Part shown: one piece after another, positions 27,683-37,327 of the stretch
Position numbering within the stretch: position 1 is the stretch's first letter
Layout: each line of letters begins with the position of its first letter
Notes under the pieces: generated by a model
Seen by the model: the letters and a program-made list of their open reading frames with translations, nothing else
Told to the model about the DNA's origin: nothing
Database searches by the model: none
Assembly (NCBI GenBank): GCA_902624095.1
Contig: CACNWB010000006.1
Span: 24,819-88,818 of the forward strand
DNA length: 64,000 nt
From: an uncultured PS1 clade bacterium
GTDB lineage: Bacteria > Pseudomonadota > Alphaproteobacteria > RS24
Reading direction: 5' to 3'
Made by a program: the position numbers and the translations under genes

Positions 27683-27756
27683 GATCTTTCTCCCTTTTAC
27701 CTCGCTTATAATCCCAGTCCATGCTTGCGACAATATCCCGAAGACGGCCCGCCCGA

Positions 27757-28251
27757 TCAGGATGCGGGTTTTTTCAGCGTCACAAAATTCGCTGTCGACG
27801 ATCCCGCCGCCAGCAACCGCCCCTCGGCATCATAAAGCTCGCTCTCGACAAAACCGACCGACCGGCCCCGCCGCAAAACGCGCCCGACGGCCAAAATGCG
27901 GCCCGGGCGCGCAGGCGCGAGCATTGACACTTTAATCTCTAATGTTGGGCTAATTTGTCCCCAGTCAAGGTTGAGGCCGATAGCAAAGGCCATGGCGTCG
28001 TCCAGCATGGCGGCAACATTTCCGCCCTGAATGCCACCCCATTTATTGCACAACTTGTCGGTCGCGTTGAACGCCATTTCGACAATGCCTGCCTCCTGAT
28101 TGACCGCCAGCAATTTAAGCCCCAAATGCGCCGAGGTCGGGGAGGGTTTTTCATGAGCCGATTTGACATTTGGCGGCCATTTTTCGGGATCTGTTGTGAA
28201 GCCGTCGCGGGCTTGGCCTATTTGTTCCGGCATTTGGGCGGGCGCGCTCAT
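27757..28251 (-). CDS. PaaI-type hotdog-fold thioesterase
   Basis: A 164-residue single hotdog domain. The PaaI-family elements are the hydrophobic helix start GGIQGGNVAAMLDDAMAFAIG (with the Gly-Gly-Asn turn and an Asp in the active-site region) and the strand TLEIKVSMLAPARPGRILAVGRVLRRGR. Such enzymes hydrolyse acyl-CoA or aryl-CoA thioesters. No phenylacetate genes are near, so a PaaI function is not implied. It lies 74 bases upstream of the AhpD-like gene on the same strand and is divergent from another thioesterase. Confidence 0.85.
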   Translation of the reverse strand: MSAPAQMPEQIGQARDGFTTDPEKWPPNVKSAHEKPSPTSAHLGLKLLAVNQEAGIVEMAFNATDKLCNKWGGIQGGNVAAMLDDAMAFAIGLNLDWGQISPTLEIKVSMLAPARPGRILAVGRVLRRGRSVGFVESELYDAEGRLLAAGSSTANFVTLKKPAS

Positions 28252-28353
28252 GCAAACTCCTAAATTTCACGGGACTGGAATACAAGGGTAGACAGGCAGC
28301 TTGCGAAATTCAAGGCGCGTGACGCATAAGCCCGACGCGTGTTAGGAGGAAAT

Positions 28354-28827
28354 ATGAGCAAAATTGATCCGCCGAATTTTATCGCGCCCGACCCGTTTGT
28401 GCTGGCCGTTAAAGTGCGCGCCGCCGATATTGACGATTTCGGCCATGTCAATAACGTCGTCTATCTGGGGTGGATCGCGCGTGCAGCATGGGCACACTCC
28501 GAGGCGCTGGGTTTTGATTTTAATGCCTATCGGGAGGTTGATTGCGGGTTTGTTGTGACGCGGCATGAAATTGACTATCGCACCGCTTGCCCACCTGAAA
28601 CCACCGCCCTTGTAGCGACTTGGATTACCGCCAATGACAGGCGCTTACGCCTGCGGCGGCGATTTCAGATATGCATCCAAGGGGCCAGCGCAACATTAGC
28701 TTTTGCAATGAGCGATTTTGCAACAATAAAAATTTCCACTGGTCGGGCATGCCGAATGCCAACGGCATTTGCCGACGGCTATCCGGCGCGCCCCGCGCTG
28801 GAGCCAGTGTTCAGGAACCTTTCGTAA
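28354..28827 (+). CDS. 4HBT/YbgC-type acyl-CoA thioesterase
   Basis: A 157-residue hotdog protein. The pattern AADIDDFGHVNNVVYLGWIARAAW is the YbgC/FadM signature, with the catalytic Asp and the HVNN turn; VTRHEIDYRTACPPE is the second strand. It probably cleaves acyl-CoA; chain length is unknown. A strong AGGAGG lies directly before the ATG at 28354. The 3' end overlaps the convergent response-regulator gene by 17 bases. Confidence 0.87.
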   Translation: MSKIDPPNFIAPDPFVLAVKVRAADIDDFGHVNNVVYLGWIARAAWAHSEALGFDFNAYREVDCGFVVTRHEIDYRTACPPETTALVATWITANDRRLRLRRRFQICIQGASATLAFAMSDFATIKISTGRACRMPTAFADGYPARPALEPVFRNLS

Positions 28828-29506
28828 CCAGCCTGTAGCCGCCCTCTTCAGTGACCAGCAATTTTGCATTGGACGGGTCGGCCTCAATTTTCTGGCGCAG
28901 TCGGTAAATATGTGTCTCCAGCGTGTGGGTGGTAATCTGGGCGTTATAGCCCCAAATTTCATGCAACAGGGTTTCGCGCGACACCGTTCCAGCGCTAGCG
29001 CGGTAAAGAAACTTTAGAATATTCGCCTCTTTTTCGGTCAGGCGGATTTTGTCACCGGTTTGCTTGGTCAATTGTTTTACGGACGGTTTGAATTCATAAG
29101 GGCCGAAATTCAAAATGGCAGCATCGCTGGTTTCGAACTGGCGCAAATGCGCGCGAATGCGCGCGAGCAACACGCCGAAGCGGAATGGCTTGGTGACATA
29201 CTCATTGGCACTCGCATCCAGCTCCAAAATCGTGGAAGATTCTTTGGCCGCATCCGTCAACATAATAATCGGTGTCAAGGCTTTCTGGCGGCGCAAAATT
29301 TTGCACGTTTCGTGCCCGTCCTGGTCGGGCAGGCCGACATCTAGCAAAATGAGGTCAAATTCGGCTTTCGCCACCAAATCAAGCGCCGCCGCGGCAGTTT
29401 GTGCGATCGTAATCTCGAACTCCTCATGCAATGCAAATTGCTCACGCAACGCATCCGACAGAAGCTCATCATCCTCCACGACGAGTATGCGGTACTCGAT
29501 CGACAT
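28811..29506 (-). CDS. OmpR/PhoB-family response regulator
   Basis: A 231-residue two-component regulator. The receiver domain (about 1-120) has the acidic pair VVEDDELL, the phospho-acceptor Asp in LILLDVGLPD, the Thr in IIMLTDA and the Lys in VTKPFRF, so it should be phosphorylatable. The C-terminal winged helix (about 135-230) has LTEKEANILKFLYRA and TLETHIYRLRQKIE. GGGAGG before the ATG at 29506 fixes the start. No histidine kinase gene is near, so its partner lies elsewhere. It is divergent from the L,D-transpeptidase gene, across 160 bases that may carry both promoters. Confidence 0.93.
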   Translation of the reverse strand: MSIEYRILVVEDDELLSDALREQFALHEEFEITIAQTAAAALDLVAKAEFDLILLDVGLPDQDGHETCKILRRQKALTPIIMLTDAAKESSTILELDASANEYVTKPFRFGVLLARIRAHLRQFETSDAAILNFGPYEFKPSVKQLTKQTGDKIRLTEKEANILKFLYRASAGTVSRETLLHEIWGYNAQITTHTLETHIYRLRQKIEADPSNAKLLVTEEGGYRLVTKGS

Positions 29507-29666
29507 GGACACCTCCCTGCTTAACTTCATATTAAAGCCTGATGCCAAGCATGAGAAGACTCGCACAAAAATTACTCGCCAATTATTTTGATGGTTTTTG
29601 ACGGTCTTATTATGGTTAATCCGAGCGTTTGCTTGACCGTGGCGCGGGCCTTGCTAGGGTTTACTC

Positions 29667-30176
29667 ATGGATATTTTTGTGACTGCCGGCCCTGCACCCG
29701 CGCGCGGTATTTTGAAATTGGACGATTTGACCGCGCCATGCGCGCTTGGCCATAGCGGGGTAGAAACAACCAAAAAAGAAGGCGATGGCATTACGCCTGC
29801 CGGCGCTTGGCCAGTGCGGCGTATTTGGTATCGGCCCGACCGCGAGCCGCGGCCCGTCGCATCGCTTGAAATTTGCCAAATCGACAGGAAAATCGGCTGG
29901 TGTGATGACATCGGAAGGGCTGAGTACAATCGCCCTGTGACGCTGCCCTTTGACGGGACACACGAAGTGTTGTGGCGTGACGATGGTCTTTACGACATAT
30001 TTCTGGAACTTGGATTCAATGATGCCCCGCCCGTGTCCCCTGCGGGCAGCGCCATTTTTTTGCATCTTGAAAAAAATGATTTCCAGCCGACGCTTGGCTG
30101 TATCGCCGTATCGCGCGCCGTTATGGGGCGCATTCTGTCACACATCACATCCAACACCGTTGTGCATGTGAGCTAG
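29667..30176 (+). CDS. L,D-transpeptidase (YkuD) family protein
   Basis: A 169-residue protein consisting only of the YkuD catalytic domain. The active-site region GSAIFLHLEKNDFQPTLGCIAVS contains the conserved His, Gly and the nucleophilic Cys; the YkuD motif usually reads SxGC, here LGC, which is common in this subfamily. No signal peptide is apparent, which is odd for an enzyme that acts on peptidoglycan. It could be a cytoplasmic relative or use another route. It overlaps the stop of the convergent YggS-type gene by four bases. Confidence 0.85.
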   Translation: MDIFVTAGPAPARGILKLDDLTAPCALGHSGVETTKKEGDGITPAGAWPVRRIWYRPDREPRPVASLEICQIDRKIGWCDDIGRAEYNRPVTLPFDGTHEVLWRDDGLYDIFLELGFNDAPPVSPAGSAIFLHLEKNDFQPTLGCIAVSRAVMGRILSHITSNTVVHVS

Positions 30177-30865
30177 CCGCGTGGTCCAAATATGGCTGTG
30201 CCGAGACGGATATGCGTCGCGCCCAGCGACACGGCGGCGGGATAATCGGCGCTCATGCCCATGCTCAGACATGCTAGATCAAGCGATGCTGCCAGCTTCC
30301 CCAGCAACGCGAAATGCGGGCCCGCCGCATCGCCAACCGGCGGCAGACACATAAGGCCCTCTATGCTGAGCCCGTGCTGTGTGCGGCAATTGCTGACGAA
30401 ACCTGCAACATCGGCCACGGGCACGCCTGCTTTTTGCGGCTCGTCGCCGATGTTTACCTGCACGAAAAGACGGGGATTGCGCCCGCTCTCCGTCATAGCG
30501 CGCGCCAGTGCCGAAGCCAGTTTAGGCCTGTCCAGACTGTGAATAACATCGAATAGGCCAACCGCTTCCGCCGCCTTGTTGCTTTGCAGAGCACCGATGA
30601 GATGCAATTGCACATCGGAATAGGCGCGCCGCAAGGCCGGCCATTTTCCGGCCGCCTCCTGCACGCGGTTTTCGCCAAAAACCCGGTGCCCCGCTTCAAG
30701 AACCGGCGTGATGGCTTCTGCGCCATGTGTTTTCGACACGGCAATTAGCGCAATGTCATCGGGCGCGCGATTGTTTTTTCGGGCAAGTTCCGCCAACTTG
30801 GTCTGAACGGCCCGCAAGCGTTCCGGTGCAGTTTTTTCGAATGCGTCTTCCATCTGGGTGGTCAC
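30173..30865 (-). CDS. YggS/PLPBP-family pyridoxal phosphate homeostasis protein
   Basis: A 230-residue protein with a fold-type III PLP barrel. The PLP lysine is in LIAVSKTHGAEAI, the family signature FGENRVQEA follows, then LHLIGALQSNK and EGLMCLPP, and near the C-terminus the phosphate-binding LSMGMSADYPAAVSLGATHIRLGTAIFG. The family controls PLP and amino-acid balance and has no known catalytic reaction. The GTG at 30865 and the ATG at 30853 are both possible starts; neither has a strong Shine-Dalgarno. It is divergent from the ThiE-like gene. Confidence 0.92.
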   Translation of the reverse strand: MTTQMEDAFEKTAPERLRAVQTKLAELARKNNRAPDDIALIAVSKTHGAEAITPVLEAGHRVFGENRVQEAAGKWPALRRAYSDVQLHLIGALQSNKAAEAVGLFDVIHSLDRPKLASALARAMTESGRNPRLFVQVNIGDEPQKAGVPVADVAGFVSNCRTQHGLSIEGLMCLPPVGDAAGPHFALLGKLAASLDLACLSMGMSADYPAAVSLGATHIRLGTAIFGPRG

Positions 30866-30959
30866 ATTAATCTTTCATTGCAAGAGTCTTTCAATACGGA
30901 GCCCTGCCCCCCAAAGTTTCGCTTGTGCAAACAGCGATCACGGGACAAGTTATTTTGCG

Positions 30960-31544
30960 ATGTTTTCCACGGCAAGGCCAATTCTATTTCCGCACCTTTT
31001 TCCCAGGCGACTTTTGATGACCGATCTTGACCGGTTCCCCGACTGGCCAACGGCCTTGGCCGCCCTGCCGCCGCGAAGCGGCGTTATTTTGCGCGATTAC
31101 CACCATGCCCAGCGCCAGGTATTGGCACGAGAAATGGGTCGGCTCTGCCGCGAATATGGGCACAGATTTTTTGTCGGCGAAAACATTGGCCTAGCCGTAA
31201 AACTGGGCGCGGGCTTTCACGCGCCTGCGCGAAGCGTAAAAACCGCCTTGCCGCCCTGCTTGCGCGGCAGGTCACTGGCTGCAGCGCATAACCGCGCCGA
31301 AATAGACCGCGCCGCACAATACGGGTTCAACGGCGTTCTAATATCTCCGGTTTTCCCAACCACCACACATGTCGGCGAGCGCGGGCTTGGCGTGTTCAAT
31401 TTTCTGGCGCTGGCGCAACATGCCAAGGCGCAAGGTCTATATGTCTATGCGCTGGGCGGCTTGACCGAGGCCCGCTTCAAACGCCTTGCCGCCAGCGGTG
31501 CGCTGAATGGTTATGCCGGCATTTCCGCTTTTAACGCCCACTGA
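30960..31544 (+). CDS. ThiE/TenI-like thiamine phosphate synthase family protein
   Basis: A 194-residue TIM-barrel protein related to thiamine monophosphate synthase. Family features are RRLLMTDLDRFPDWPTAL near the start, SGVILRDYH, the pyrophosphate-loop region ISPVFPTTTHVGERGLGVFNF and YALGGLTEARF. The ATG at 30960 was chosen because relatives keep the residues before LLMTD; a start at 31017 would remove the first strand. No other thi genes are near, so it may be a TenI-like relative and not the main enzyme. Confidence 0.8.
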   Translation: MFSTARPILFPHLFPRRLLMTDLDRFPDWPTALAALPPRSGVILRDYHHAQRQVLAREMGRLCREYGHRFFVGENIGLAVKLGAGFHAPARSVKTALPPCLRGRSLAAAHNRAEIDRAAQYGFNGVLISPVFPTTTHVGERGLGVFNFLALAQHAKAQGLYVYALGGLTEARFKRLAASGALNGYAGISAFNAH

Positions 31545-31639
31545 GATTTGCGCATAAGCGCCTTGCTTTTTCTTTACATTTGGCGAACCGCGCCATAAGA
31601 AAGTCGGACATGCTTTTTATTCTGCTAATGGACAAATTA

Positions 31640-32200
31640 ATGACCGTGAAATTGCCCTATATCTCCTGTTTCCGCGACAGCGCAAAACATGCGCGCCGCA
31701 CCGCCCTTTTGCTTGCCATGGTTGCCGCGCTGGGTGCATGTGCGGACGATGTTGTTTTCGAAGATGATTACCCGACCAAAGGCAACACGGCAGATGCCGA
31801 AAGCGGCTCGATTTTTGAAACCATCACATTCAATCTGGGCGGCTTGGTGGGCGACGATAAGCCGGTCGAAGCCGGGCTGGCGGTCAATGCCGATTTGTGG
31901 CGAGCCGCGCTGGACACTTTGTCATTCATGCCCTTGGCATCTGCCGACCCCAATGGCGGTGTCATTATCACCGACTGGTATAATGACCCAAGCCAGGCCG
32001 ATGAGCAGTTCAAGGTCAATGTCGTGATTGGCGGGCGCACCCTGCGCGCCGATGCGTTGCGCATCACTTTGTTCAAACAGGTGCGCCTAGACGGTGCCTG
32101 GGTGAACACCGCGCCAACGGCAGATGTCAGCCGCCAGCTTGAAAACCTGGTTCTGACCCGTGCGCGCGATTTTAAAGTCGCCCGCCAAGGCGCGAAATAG
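31640..32200 (+). CDS. DUF3576 lipoprotein
   Basis: A 186-residue protein with a basic N-terminus, a hydrophobic segment and the lipobox ALGAC (Cys at about residue 34), so it should be lipidated and sit in a membrane facing the periplasm. The DUF3576 region includes [35 protein letters not shown] and [16 protein letters not shown]. The family is restricted to alphaproteobacteria as far as I know and has no assigned role. In-frame ATGs at 31610 and 31628 are alternative starts. Placement before leuS and lptE suggests an envelope role; that is inference. Confidence 0.85.
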   Translation: MTVKLPYISCFRDSAKHARRTALLLAMVAALGACADDVVFEDDYPTKGNTADAESGSIFETITFNLGGLVGDDKPVEAGLAVNADLWRAALDTLSFMPLASADPNGGVIITDWYNDPSQADEQFKVNVVIGGRTLRADALRITLFKQVRLDGAWVNTAPTADVSRQLENLVLTRARDFKVARQGAK

Positions 32201-32228
32201 GCCGCGCCGAAAGCATCGGAGGCACCTC

Positions 32229-34808
32229 GTGTCACGCTATGATCCGTCGGCAAGCGAAAGCGACTGGCAATCCGCTTGGGAGACCGCTGACTGCTTCAAG
32301 GCACTGGGCTTAGACTGCGGAAAACCAAAATATTATGTGCTGGAAATGTTTCCCTATCCGTCGGGACGCATTCACATGGGACATGTGCGCAACTACGCTA
32401 TGGGCGATGTGATCGCACGCTTCAAAATGGCGCAAGGATATAATGTCCTGCATCCCATGGGGTGGGATGCGTTCGGCATGCCGGCGGAAAATGCCGCGAT
32501 CGAAAAAGGCACGCATCCGGCGACCTGGACTTATGAAAATATCGACGCCATGCGCGCGCAATTGAAGTCGCTGGGGCTTTCATTTGATTGGTCGCGCGAA
32601 TTTGCAACCTGCGACCCGTCTTATTACCGCCACGAACAGGCCATGTTTCTTGATTTTCTGGAGGCCGGCCTTGTTGACCGACGCGAAAGCATTGTCAATT
32701 GGGATCCGGTTGATCACACCGTTCTGGCAAACGAGCAAGTGATTGACGGCAAGGGCTGGCGGTCGGGTGCGGTCGTCGAGCAGCGCGCGCTGACTCAATG
32801 GTTTTTAAAAATTTCGGATTTTTCCGATGAACTGCTGGGTGCGCTTGACGGGCTGACGCGCTGGCCGGAAAAAGTGCGCCTCATGCAGGCCAATTGGATC
32901 GGTCGGTCGGAAGGGCTGGCCTGCAAGTTTGAACTTGCCGAGCCGGTCGGGGAATTTAGCAATATCCAGATTTACACGACCCGACCAGACACGCTGTATG
33001 GTGCCAGCTTTTGTGCGCTTTCGCCCGATCACCCATTGACGCTTAAACTGGCGGTAACCGACACGGAATTGGACGATTTCAGGGCCATGTGCGCGGCGCG
33101 CGGAACCAGCGAGAGCGACATTGAGGGAGGCGAGAAGTTGGGCTATGACACCGGGCTTTTCGTGCGCCACCCGCTTGACCCGGACTGGCTGCTGCCGGTC
33201 TATGTGGCGAATTTTGTTTTGATGGGCTATGGCACCGGCGCGATTTTCGCGTGTCCAGCACACGACCAGCGCGATCTGGATTTTGCTCGCAAATATGACC
33301 TGCCCGTGCGCCCTGTCGTGCGTCCGGCGAATGCCGATTCGAAATTTGACATCGCCGATACAGCCTATACGGGCGACGGCATTATGTTCAATTCGGGCGA
33401 TTTTAACGGGCTAAGCCCCGCCGCGGCGCGCGAGCAAATCATCGCGCAATTTGTCGAGCAGGGGCGCGGCACGCGGCAGGTGAACTTCCGGTTGCGCGAT
33501 TGGGGCATTTCGCGCCAGCGCTACTGGGGTTGCCCGATCCCAGTGATTCATTGCCCCAATTGCGGCGCCGTTCCGGTGCCGCGCGCCGACCTACCTGTCA
33601 TCCTGCCCGAAGATGTCAGCTTCAGCACGCCGGGCAATCCGCTCGACCGCCACGCCACGTGGAAGCACACGGCTTGCCCGAAATGCGGCGGCGAGGCGGT
33701 GCGCGAAACAGATACATTCGACACGTTTGTTGACAGCAGCTGGTATTATGCCCGCTTTACCGGCCTTGACCCAGACGCGCCCACCGACCGCGCGGCGACC
33801 GATTACTGGATGTCCGTCGACCAGTATATTGGCGGCATTGAGCATGCCATTTTGCATTTGCTCTATGCGCGGTTTTACGCGCGCGCCATGCATCGCACCG
33901 GACATTTGGGCACGGATGAACCCTTCGCTGGCCTGTTCACGCAAGGCATGGTCTGCCACGAAACTTATCGTGATGCAGACGGCAATTGGTTGTTGCCGGA
34001 ACAGGTCGAGCGGCGCGAGGACGGAGCCTTTTTGAAAGACACCCCAGACCAGCGTGTCGAGATTGGCGGCATTGAGAAAATGTCCAAGTCGAAGAAAAAT
34101 GTTGTCGACCCCGACGATATTATCGCGACCTATGGCGCGGATACGGCGCGCTGGTTCATGTTGTCGGACTCACCGCCCGAACGTGATGTACAGTGGACGC
34201 AAGAAGGCGTCGACGGTGCGTGGCGGTTTGTCCAACGCGTATGGCGGCTCATCAACACCCATGCCGAAAATTTGACCAATATCAAAACCGTGCACGTCCA
34301 TCCCGACGAAATGCCGGCTCCGACACTTGAATTATACCGGACCGTGCATAGAAGCATCCACGAGGTGACCCGGGACCTCGAGGCTCTCAGCTTTAACCGA
34401 GCGGTTGCGCGGATTTACAATCTCGCCAATGAACTGTCCGGTTTCTCGCCAACCGATGACGCCGAGCGCGCCATTTTGAAATCCGGTCTTTTGACACTGG
34501 TGCAGCTCTTTGCGCCAATGATGCCGCATCTGGCCGAAAGCTGCTGGCACGCGCTGGGGGCCGACGGACTTGTCGCAACCGCCGATTGGCCACAAGCCGA
34601 TGCCAGTGCACTGGTTGAAGACAGTGTGACATTGCCAGTGCAGATTAATGGAAAAAGACGCGCAGAAATTATTGTGCCGAAATCGGCGGATCGGGCTACG
34701 ATAGAAGAAATTGCTCGGGCCGAACCAAAAGTGGAGAAATTTCTCGATGGCAAATCGATCAAGAAATGTGTTGTTGTACCAGGACGAATTGTCAATTTTG
34801 TTGTCTAG
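32229..34808 (+). CDS. leuS: Leucyl-tRNA synthetase
   Basis: An 859-residue class I aminoacyl-tRNA synthetase. The HIGH-type motif is [18 protein letters not shown], the KMSKS loop is [13 protein letters not shown], and the editing domain (about 220-420) has [13 protein letters not shown] zinc module with two CPxCG pairs (HCPNCGAV and ACPKCGGE) lies in the middle. The start is a GTG at 32229 with GGAGG at correct distance; the open frame goes further upstream but overlaps the previous gene. lptE and holA follow without a gap. Confidence 0.97.
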   Translation: MSRYDPSASESDWQSAWETADCFKALGLDCGKPKYYVLEMFPYPSGRIHMGHVRNYAMGDVIARFKMAQGYNVLHPMGWDAFGMPAENAAIEKGTHPATWTYENIDAMRAQLKSLGLSFDWSREFATCDPSYYRHEQAMFLDFLEAGLVDRRESIVNWDPVDHTVLANEQVIDGKGWRSGAVVEQRALTQWFLKISDFSDELLGALDGLTRWPEKVRLMQANWIGRSEGLACKFELAEPVGEFSNIQIYTTRPDTLYGASFCALSPDHPLTLKLAVTDTELDDFRAMCAARGTSESDIEGGEKLGYDTGLFVRHPLDPDWLLPVYVANFVLMGYGTGAIFACPAHDQRDLDFARKYDLPVRPVVRPANADSKFDIADTAYTGDGIMFNSGDFNGLSPAAAREQIIAQFVEQGRGTRQVNFRLRDWGISRQRYWGCPIPVIHCPNCGAVPVPRADLPVILPEDVSFSTPGNPLDRHATWKHTACPKCGGEAVRETDTFDTFVDSSWYYARFTGLDPDAPTDRAATDYWMSVDQYIGGIEHAILHLLYARFYARAMHRTGHLGTDEPFAGLFTQGMVCHETYRDADGNWLLPEQVERREDGAFLKDTPDQRVEIGGIEKMSKSKKNVVDPDDIIATYGADTARWFMLSDSPPERDVQWTQEGVDGAWRFVQRVWRLINTHAENLTNIKTVHVHPDEMPAPTLELYRTVHRSIHEVTRDLEALSFNRAVARIYNLANELSGFSPTDDAERAILKSGLLTLVQLFAPMMPHLAESCWHALGADGLVATADWPQADASALVEDSVTLPVQINGKRRAEIIVPKSADRATIEEIARAEPKVEKFLDGKSIKKCVVVPGRIVNFVV

Positions 34809-35307
34809 AGTGCCCGCCTCAATTTTGCTTGTTTCGTTTGTGGTTGCTCTTTCGTTGCTAATTTCCGGATGCGGCTTCGAGCCAGTTTATGTCCTGCGCG
34901 ACCAGGGCGGCCAGGCGACTCTTTTACGCAACATTGATTTACCCGACACGCGCGCCGGACGCTATCTCGGCAACCAATTGCGCAGTCGGGTCACGCCCGG
35001 CGAAGAGGGCGGGTTGGCTCTCTATGTGACGCTGGAGGAAACACGGGCCGATGCACTGATTGCAACAGACGGCAATACCGAGCGCGTCAATCTGACCATG
35101 ACAGCCGTTGTGCGGCTTGAAGCGGCAGGCGCCAAGATCGTCGAGCAACGCCGGTTCCGCGTGTCATCGAGTTACAACCGGACATCCAGCGAACTGGCCA
35201 ATCAGGAAACCGAAGCCAGCTTGCGCAATACGGCGCTTGACCGCATCGCCTCGGACATTCAGTTCCTGCTGGCCGATTTGCCGGCAGACACGAGCAACCC
35301 CCGATGA
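34798..35307 (+). CDS. lptE: LptE-like LPS-assembly lipoprotein
   Basis: About 169 residues. A hydrophobic signal ([18 protein letters not shown]) with the lipobox LISGC and the tail [10 protein letters not shown], typical for alphaproteobacterial LptE, which plugs the LptD barrel and helps insert lipopolysaccharide into the outer membrane. The start is uncertain: TTG at 34798, GTG at 34810 or an ATG at 34747 inside leuS are all possible; none has a strong Shine-Dalgarno. The end overlaps holA by four bases. The leuS-lptE-holA order is the same as in many proteobacteria, which supports the call. Confidence 0.85.
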   Translation: MLSRVPASILLVSFVVALSLLISGCGFEPVYVLRDQGGQATLLRNIDLPDTRAGRYLGNQLRSRVTPGEEGGLALYVTLEETRADALIATDGNTERVNLTMTAVVRLEAAGAKIVEQRRFRVSSSYNRTSSELANQETEASLRNTALDRIASDIQFLLADLPADTSNPR

Positions 35308-36362
35308 AACTGGCCGCCGGCAAGGTCGAAGCCTTTGTTGACGCCTTCCCGCCGGAACAAATGCCGGCACTGGTGCTCATTTACGGACCGGACCAGGGCG
35401 GCGTGCGTGATATCGGGCAGCGCCTGTGCGCTGCCTTTTTGGGTGCCGAGCCGGATGCGCTACAGCGCGCCGACCTGAACGATACCGAGGTCGGCGGCGG
35501 CCGCCTAGCGGATGAAGCCGCGGCCATTCCGATGTTCGGTGACAAAAAGCTGGTTTTGGTGCGCGGCGGCGGCGGACAGGTAACGCGTGCCGCAGGAGAT
35601 TATCTGGCCGCACCGACAAAAACCGCGCTGGTCGTCATTGAGACGGGCGCTTTGCGTCCGTCGGCGGCTCTCCGCAAACTGGTCGAGGCCCATGCCGACG
35701 CCATCGCCCTGCCCTGCTATGAGGCCGATGCCCGCCAACTCGCGCAACTCATGCGCGACCAGCTTGAAGCCGAGGGCTTTCGCATTGAAGCCGCCGCACT
35801 TGAAGCGGCGGTCGCGCGCCTTGCGACCGATCGCGGCATCATGCGCCGCGAGATTGAGCGGCTGGTGTTGTATAAAGGGCCACGTGGCAGCTCCAGATTT
35901 TCCGGCGATGCGGCATTAATCACATTGGATGATGTCGATGCCACCCTTGGCGACCAGTCGAGCCTGACACTCGACAGCCTGATTGATGCTGTGGCATTGG
36001 GCCGCGTGGCGGCGGCAGATCAGGCGCTTGCGCGCCTCACAGCAGATGGGCAAACCCTGCAAACCGCACTGAGTGCTGTGCGCCGGCACTTTCAAATTTT
36101 GCACCTTGCCACCGGCCTGATAGAAAGCGGCACGCCGCAAACCCAAGCGCTTTCGGCCTTCCGGCCGCCACTGCATTTTCGCCGCAAGCCTTTAGTGGAA
36201 AATCAGCTCAGGCTGTGGTCGCGCCGCAAAATTGAGCGTGCGCTGGCACTCTTGCACAAAAGCGAGATTGACGCGCGGGCCATGCGTTCCGCCGGCACGC
36301 GTCTGCCCGAAGCCGTTGCCGGACAAATTTTGCTACGCATTGCGCGCGCCGCCCAGCGTTAG
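35304..36362 (+). CDS. holA: DNA polymerase III delta subunit
   Basis: A 352-residue clamp-loader subunit. The N-terminal region LVLIYGPDQGGVRDIGQRLC matches HolA, a P-loop-like fold without an active Walker motif. The middle has LATDRGIMRREIERLVLYKG, and the C-terminal collar domain includes ALSAVRRHFQILHLA. It opens the sliding clamp. ATGA overlap with lptE shows coupling. Its TAG stop is shared with the convergent parB stop in the four-base sequence TTAG. Confidence 0.93.
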   Translation: MKLAAGKVEAFVDAFPPEQMPALVLIYGPDQGGVRDIGQRLCAAFLGAEPDALQRADLNDTEVGGGRLADEAAAIPMFGDKKLVLVRGGGGQVTRAAGDYLAAPTKTALVVIETGALRPSAALRKLVEAHADAIALPCYEADARQLAQLMRDQLEAEGFRIEAAALEAAVARLATDRGIMRREIERLVLYKGPRGSSRFSGDAALITLDDVDATLGDQSSLTLDSLIDAVALGRVAAADQALARLTADGQTLQTALSAVRRHFQILHLATGLIESGTPQTQALSAFRPPLHFRRKPLVENQLRLWSRRKIERALALLHKSEIDARAMRSAGTRLPEAVAGQILLRIARAAQR

Positions 36363-37300
36363 GAATTCGACAATAGCCGCGCAATTACGCCGTCGAGCTG
36401 GGCTAGAGATTTATAGCTGATCGCCACCGTGCCGCTTTCATCTCCCTGATGGCGAATATCAACTTTAAGCCCCAGAGCGTCGGCCAATGTTTTTTCAACG
36501 GCGCGCGTGTCGACATCCTTGGCGTCGGATTTGGCGCTCTTGCCGCCCGGCTTTTTGCCCGCCCTGTCACCCGACTTGTCGCCCACAAGCGTCTCGACCG
36601 CACGCACGCTGAGGCCTTCGGCAACCACGCGGCGCGCCAGAGCGTCGGCGTCCGGATGGCCGAGCAATGCGCGGGCATGGCCCATGCTGAGCGCGCCCGA
36701 CACCAGCAGGTCGCGCATGCCCCGTGTCGCCTGCGCCAGCCGCAGTAAATTGGCAATATGGCTGCGGCTTTTGCCGACCACCTCGGCAAGCTCTGCTTGC
36801 GTATAGCTAAATTCGTCAATAAGCCTCTGATATGCTTGGCTTTCTTCCATCGGATTGAGATCAGCGCGCTGCACATTTTCGATAATGCCTATCTCCAGCG
36901 CTTCGCTGTCGGACAACTCCTGCACTACGGCCGGCACGGCGTGAAGCTTGGCGATTTGCGCGGCGCGCCAGCGGCGTTCGCCAGCAATGATTTCAAAACG
37001 ATCGGTTGCGCCTTTGAGCGGGCGCACAACCAGCGGTTGCAAAATGCCAGACTTCCCAAAAGACTGGGCCAGCGCCTTCAACTCATCCGCATCAAAATTT
37101 TGTCGCGGCTGAAACGCCCCCGCCTGCAATTGGTCGGTGCCCAACATCCGCAATCCGTTACCCGTTGTGGCAACTGAACTGTCACCCGCGCCCGCCTTTG
37201 AGTTGGCGCCCGGATTGGTGCCCAAAGGTGCCGCTTCGCCGATTAATGCCGACAGGCCGCGCCCCAGCCCTCTTTTTCTTTCTGCTTTTTTTTCTGTCAT
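36359..37300 (-). CDS. parB: Chromosome partitioning protein ParB
   Basis: A 313-residue ParB. The N-terminal segment KRGLGRGLSALIGE is the ParA-contacting tail. The CTP-binding core has ERRWRAAQIAKLHAVPAVVQ and IENVQRADLNPMEESQAYQRLI, and the HTH that reads parS contains TQAELAEVVGKSRSHIANLLRL. The C-terminal dimer domain ends the protein. ParB loads on parS, spreads and, with ParA, moves the origin to the cell pole. It lies 27 bases after parA; two parS sites are 1.5 and 3.6 kb away on the same side. Confidence 0.97.
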   Translation of the reverse strand: MTEKKAERKRGLGRGLSALIGEAAPLGTNPGANSKAGAGDSSVATTGNGLRMLGTDQLQAGAFQPRQNFDADELKALAQSFGKSGILQPLVVRPLKGATDRFEIIAGERRWRAAQIAKLHAVPAVVQELSDSEALEIGIIENVQRADLNPMEESQAYQRLIDEFSYTQAELAEVVGKSRSHIANLLRLAQATRGMRDLLVSGALSMGHARALLGHPDADALARRVVAEGLSVRAVETLVGDKSGDRAGKKPGGKSAKSDAKDVDTRAVEKTLADALGLKVDIRHQGDESGTVAISYKSLAQLDGVIARLLSNS

Positions 37301-37327
37301 GACACCCTCAATTTATGGCTCCGCAAA

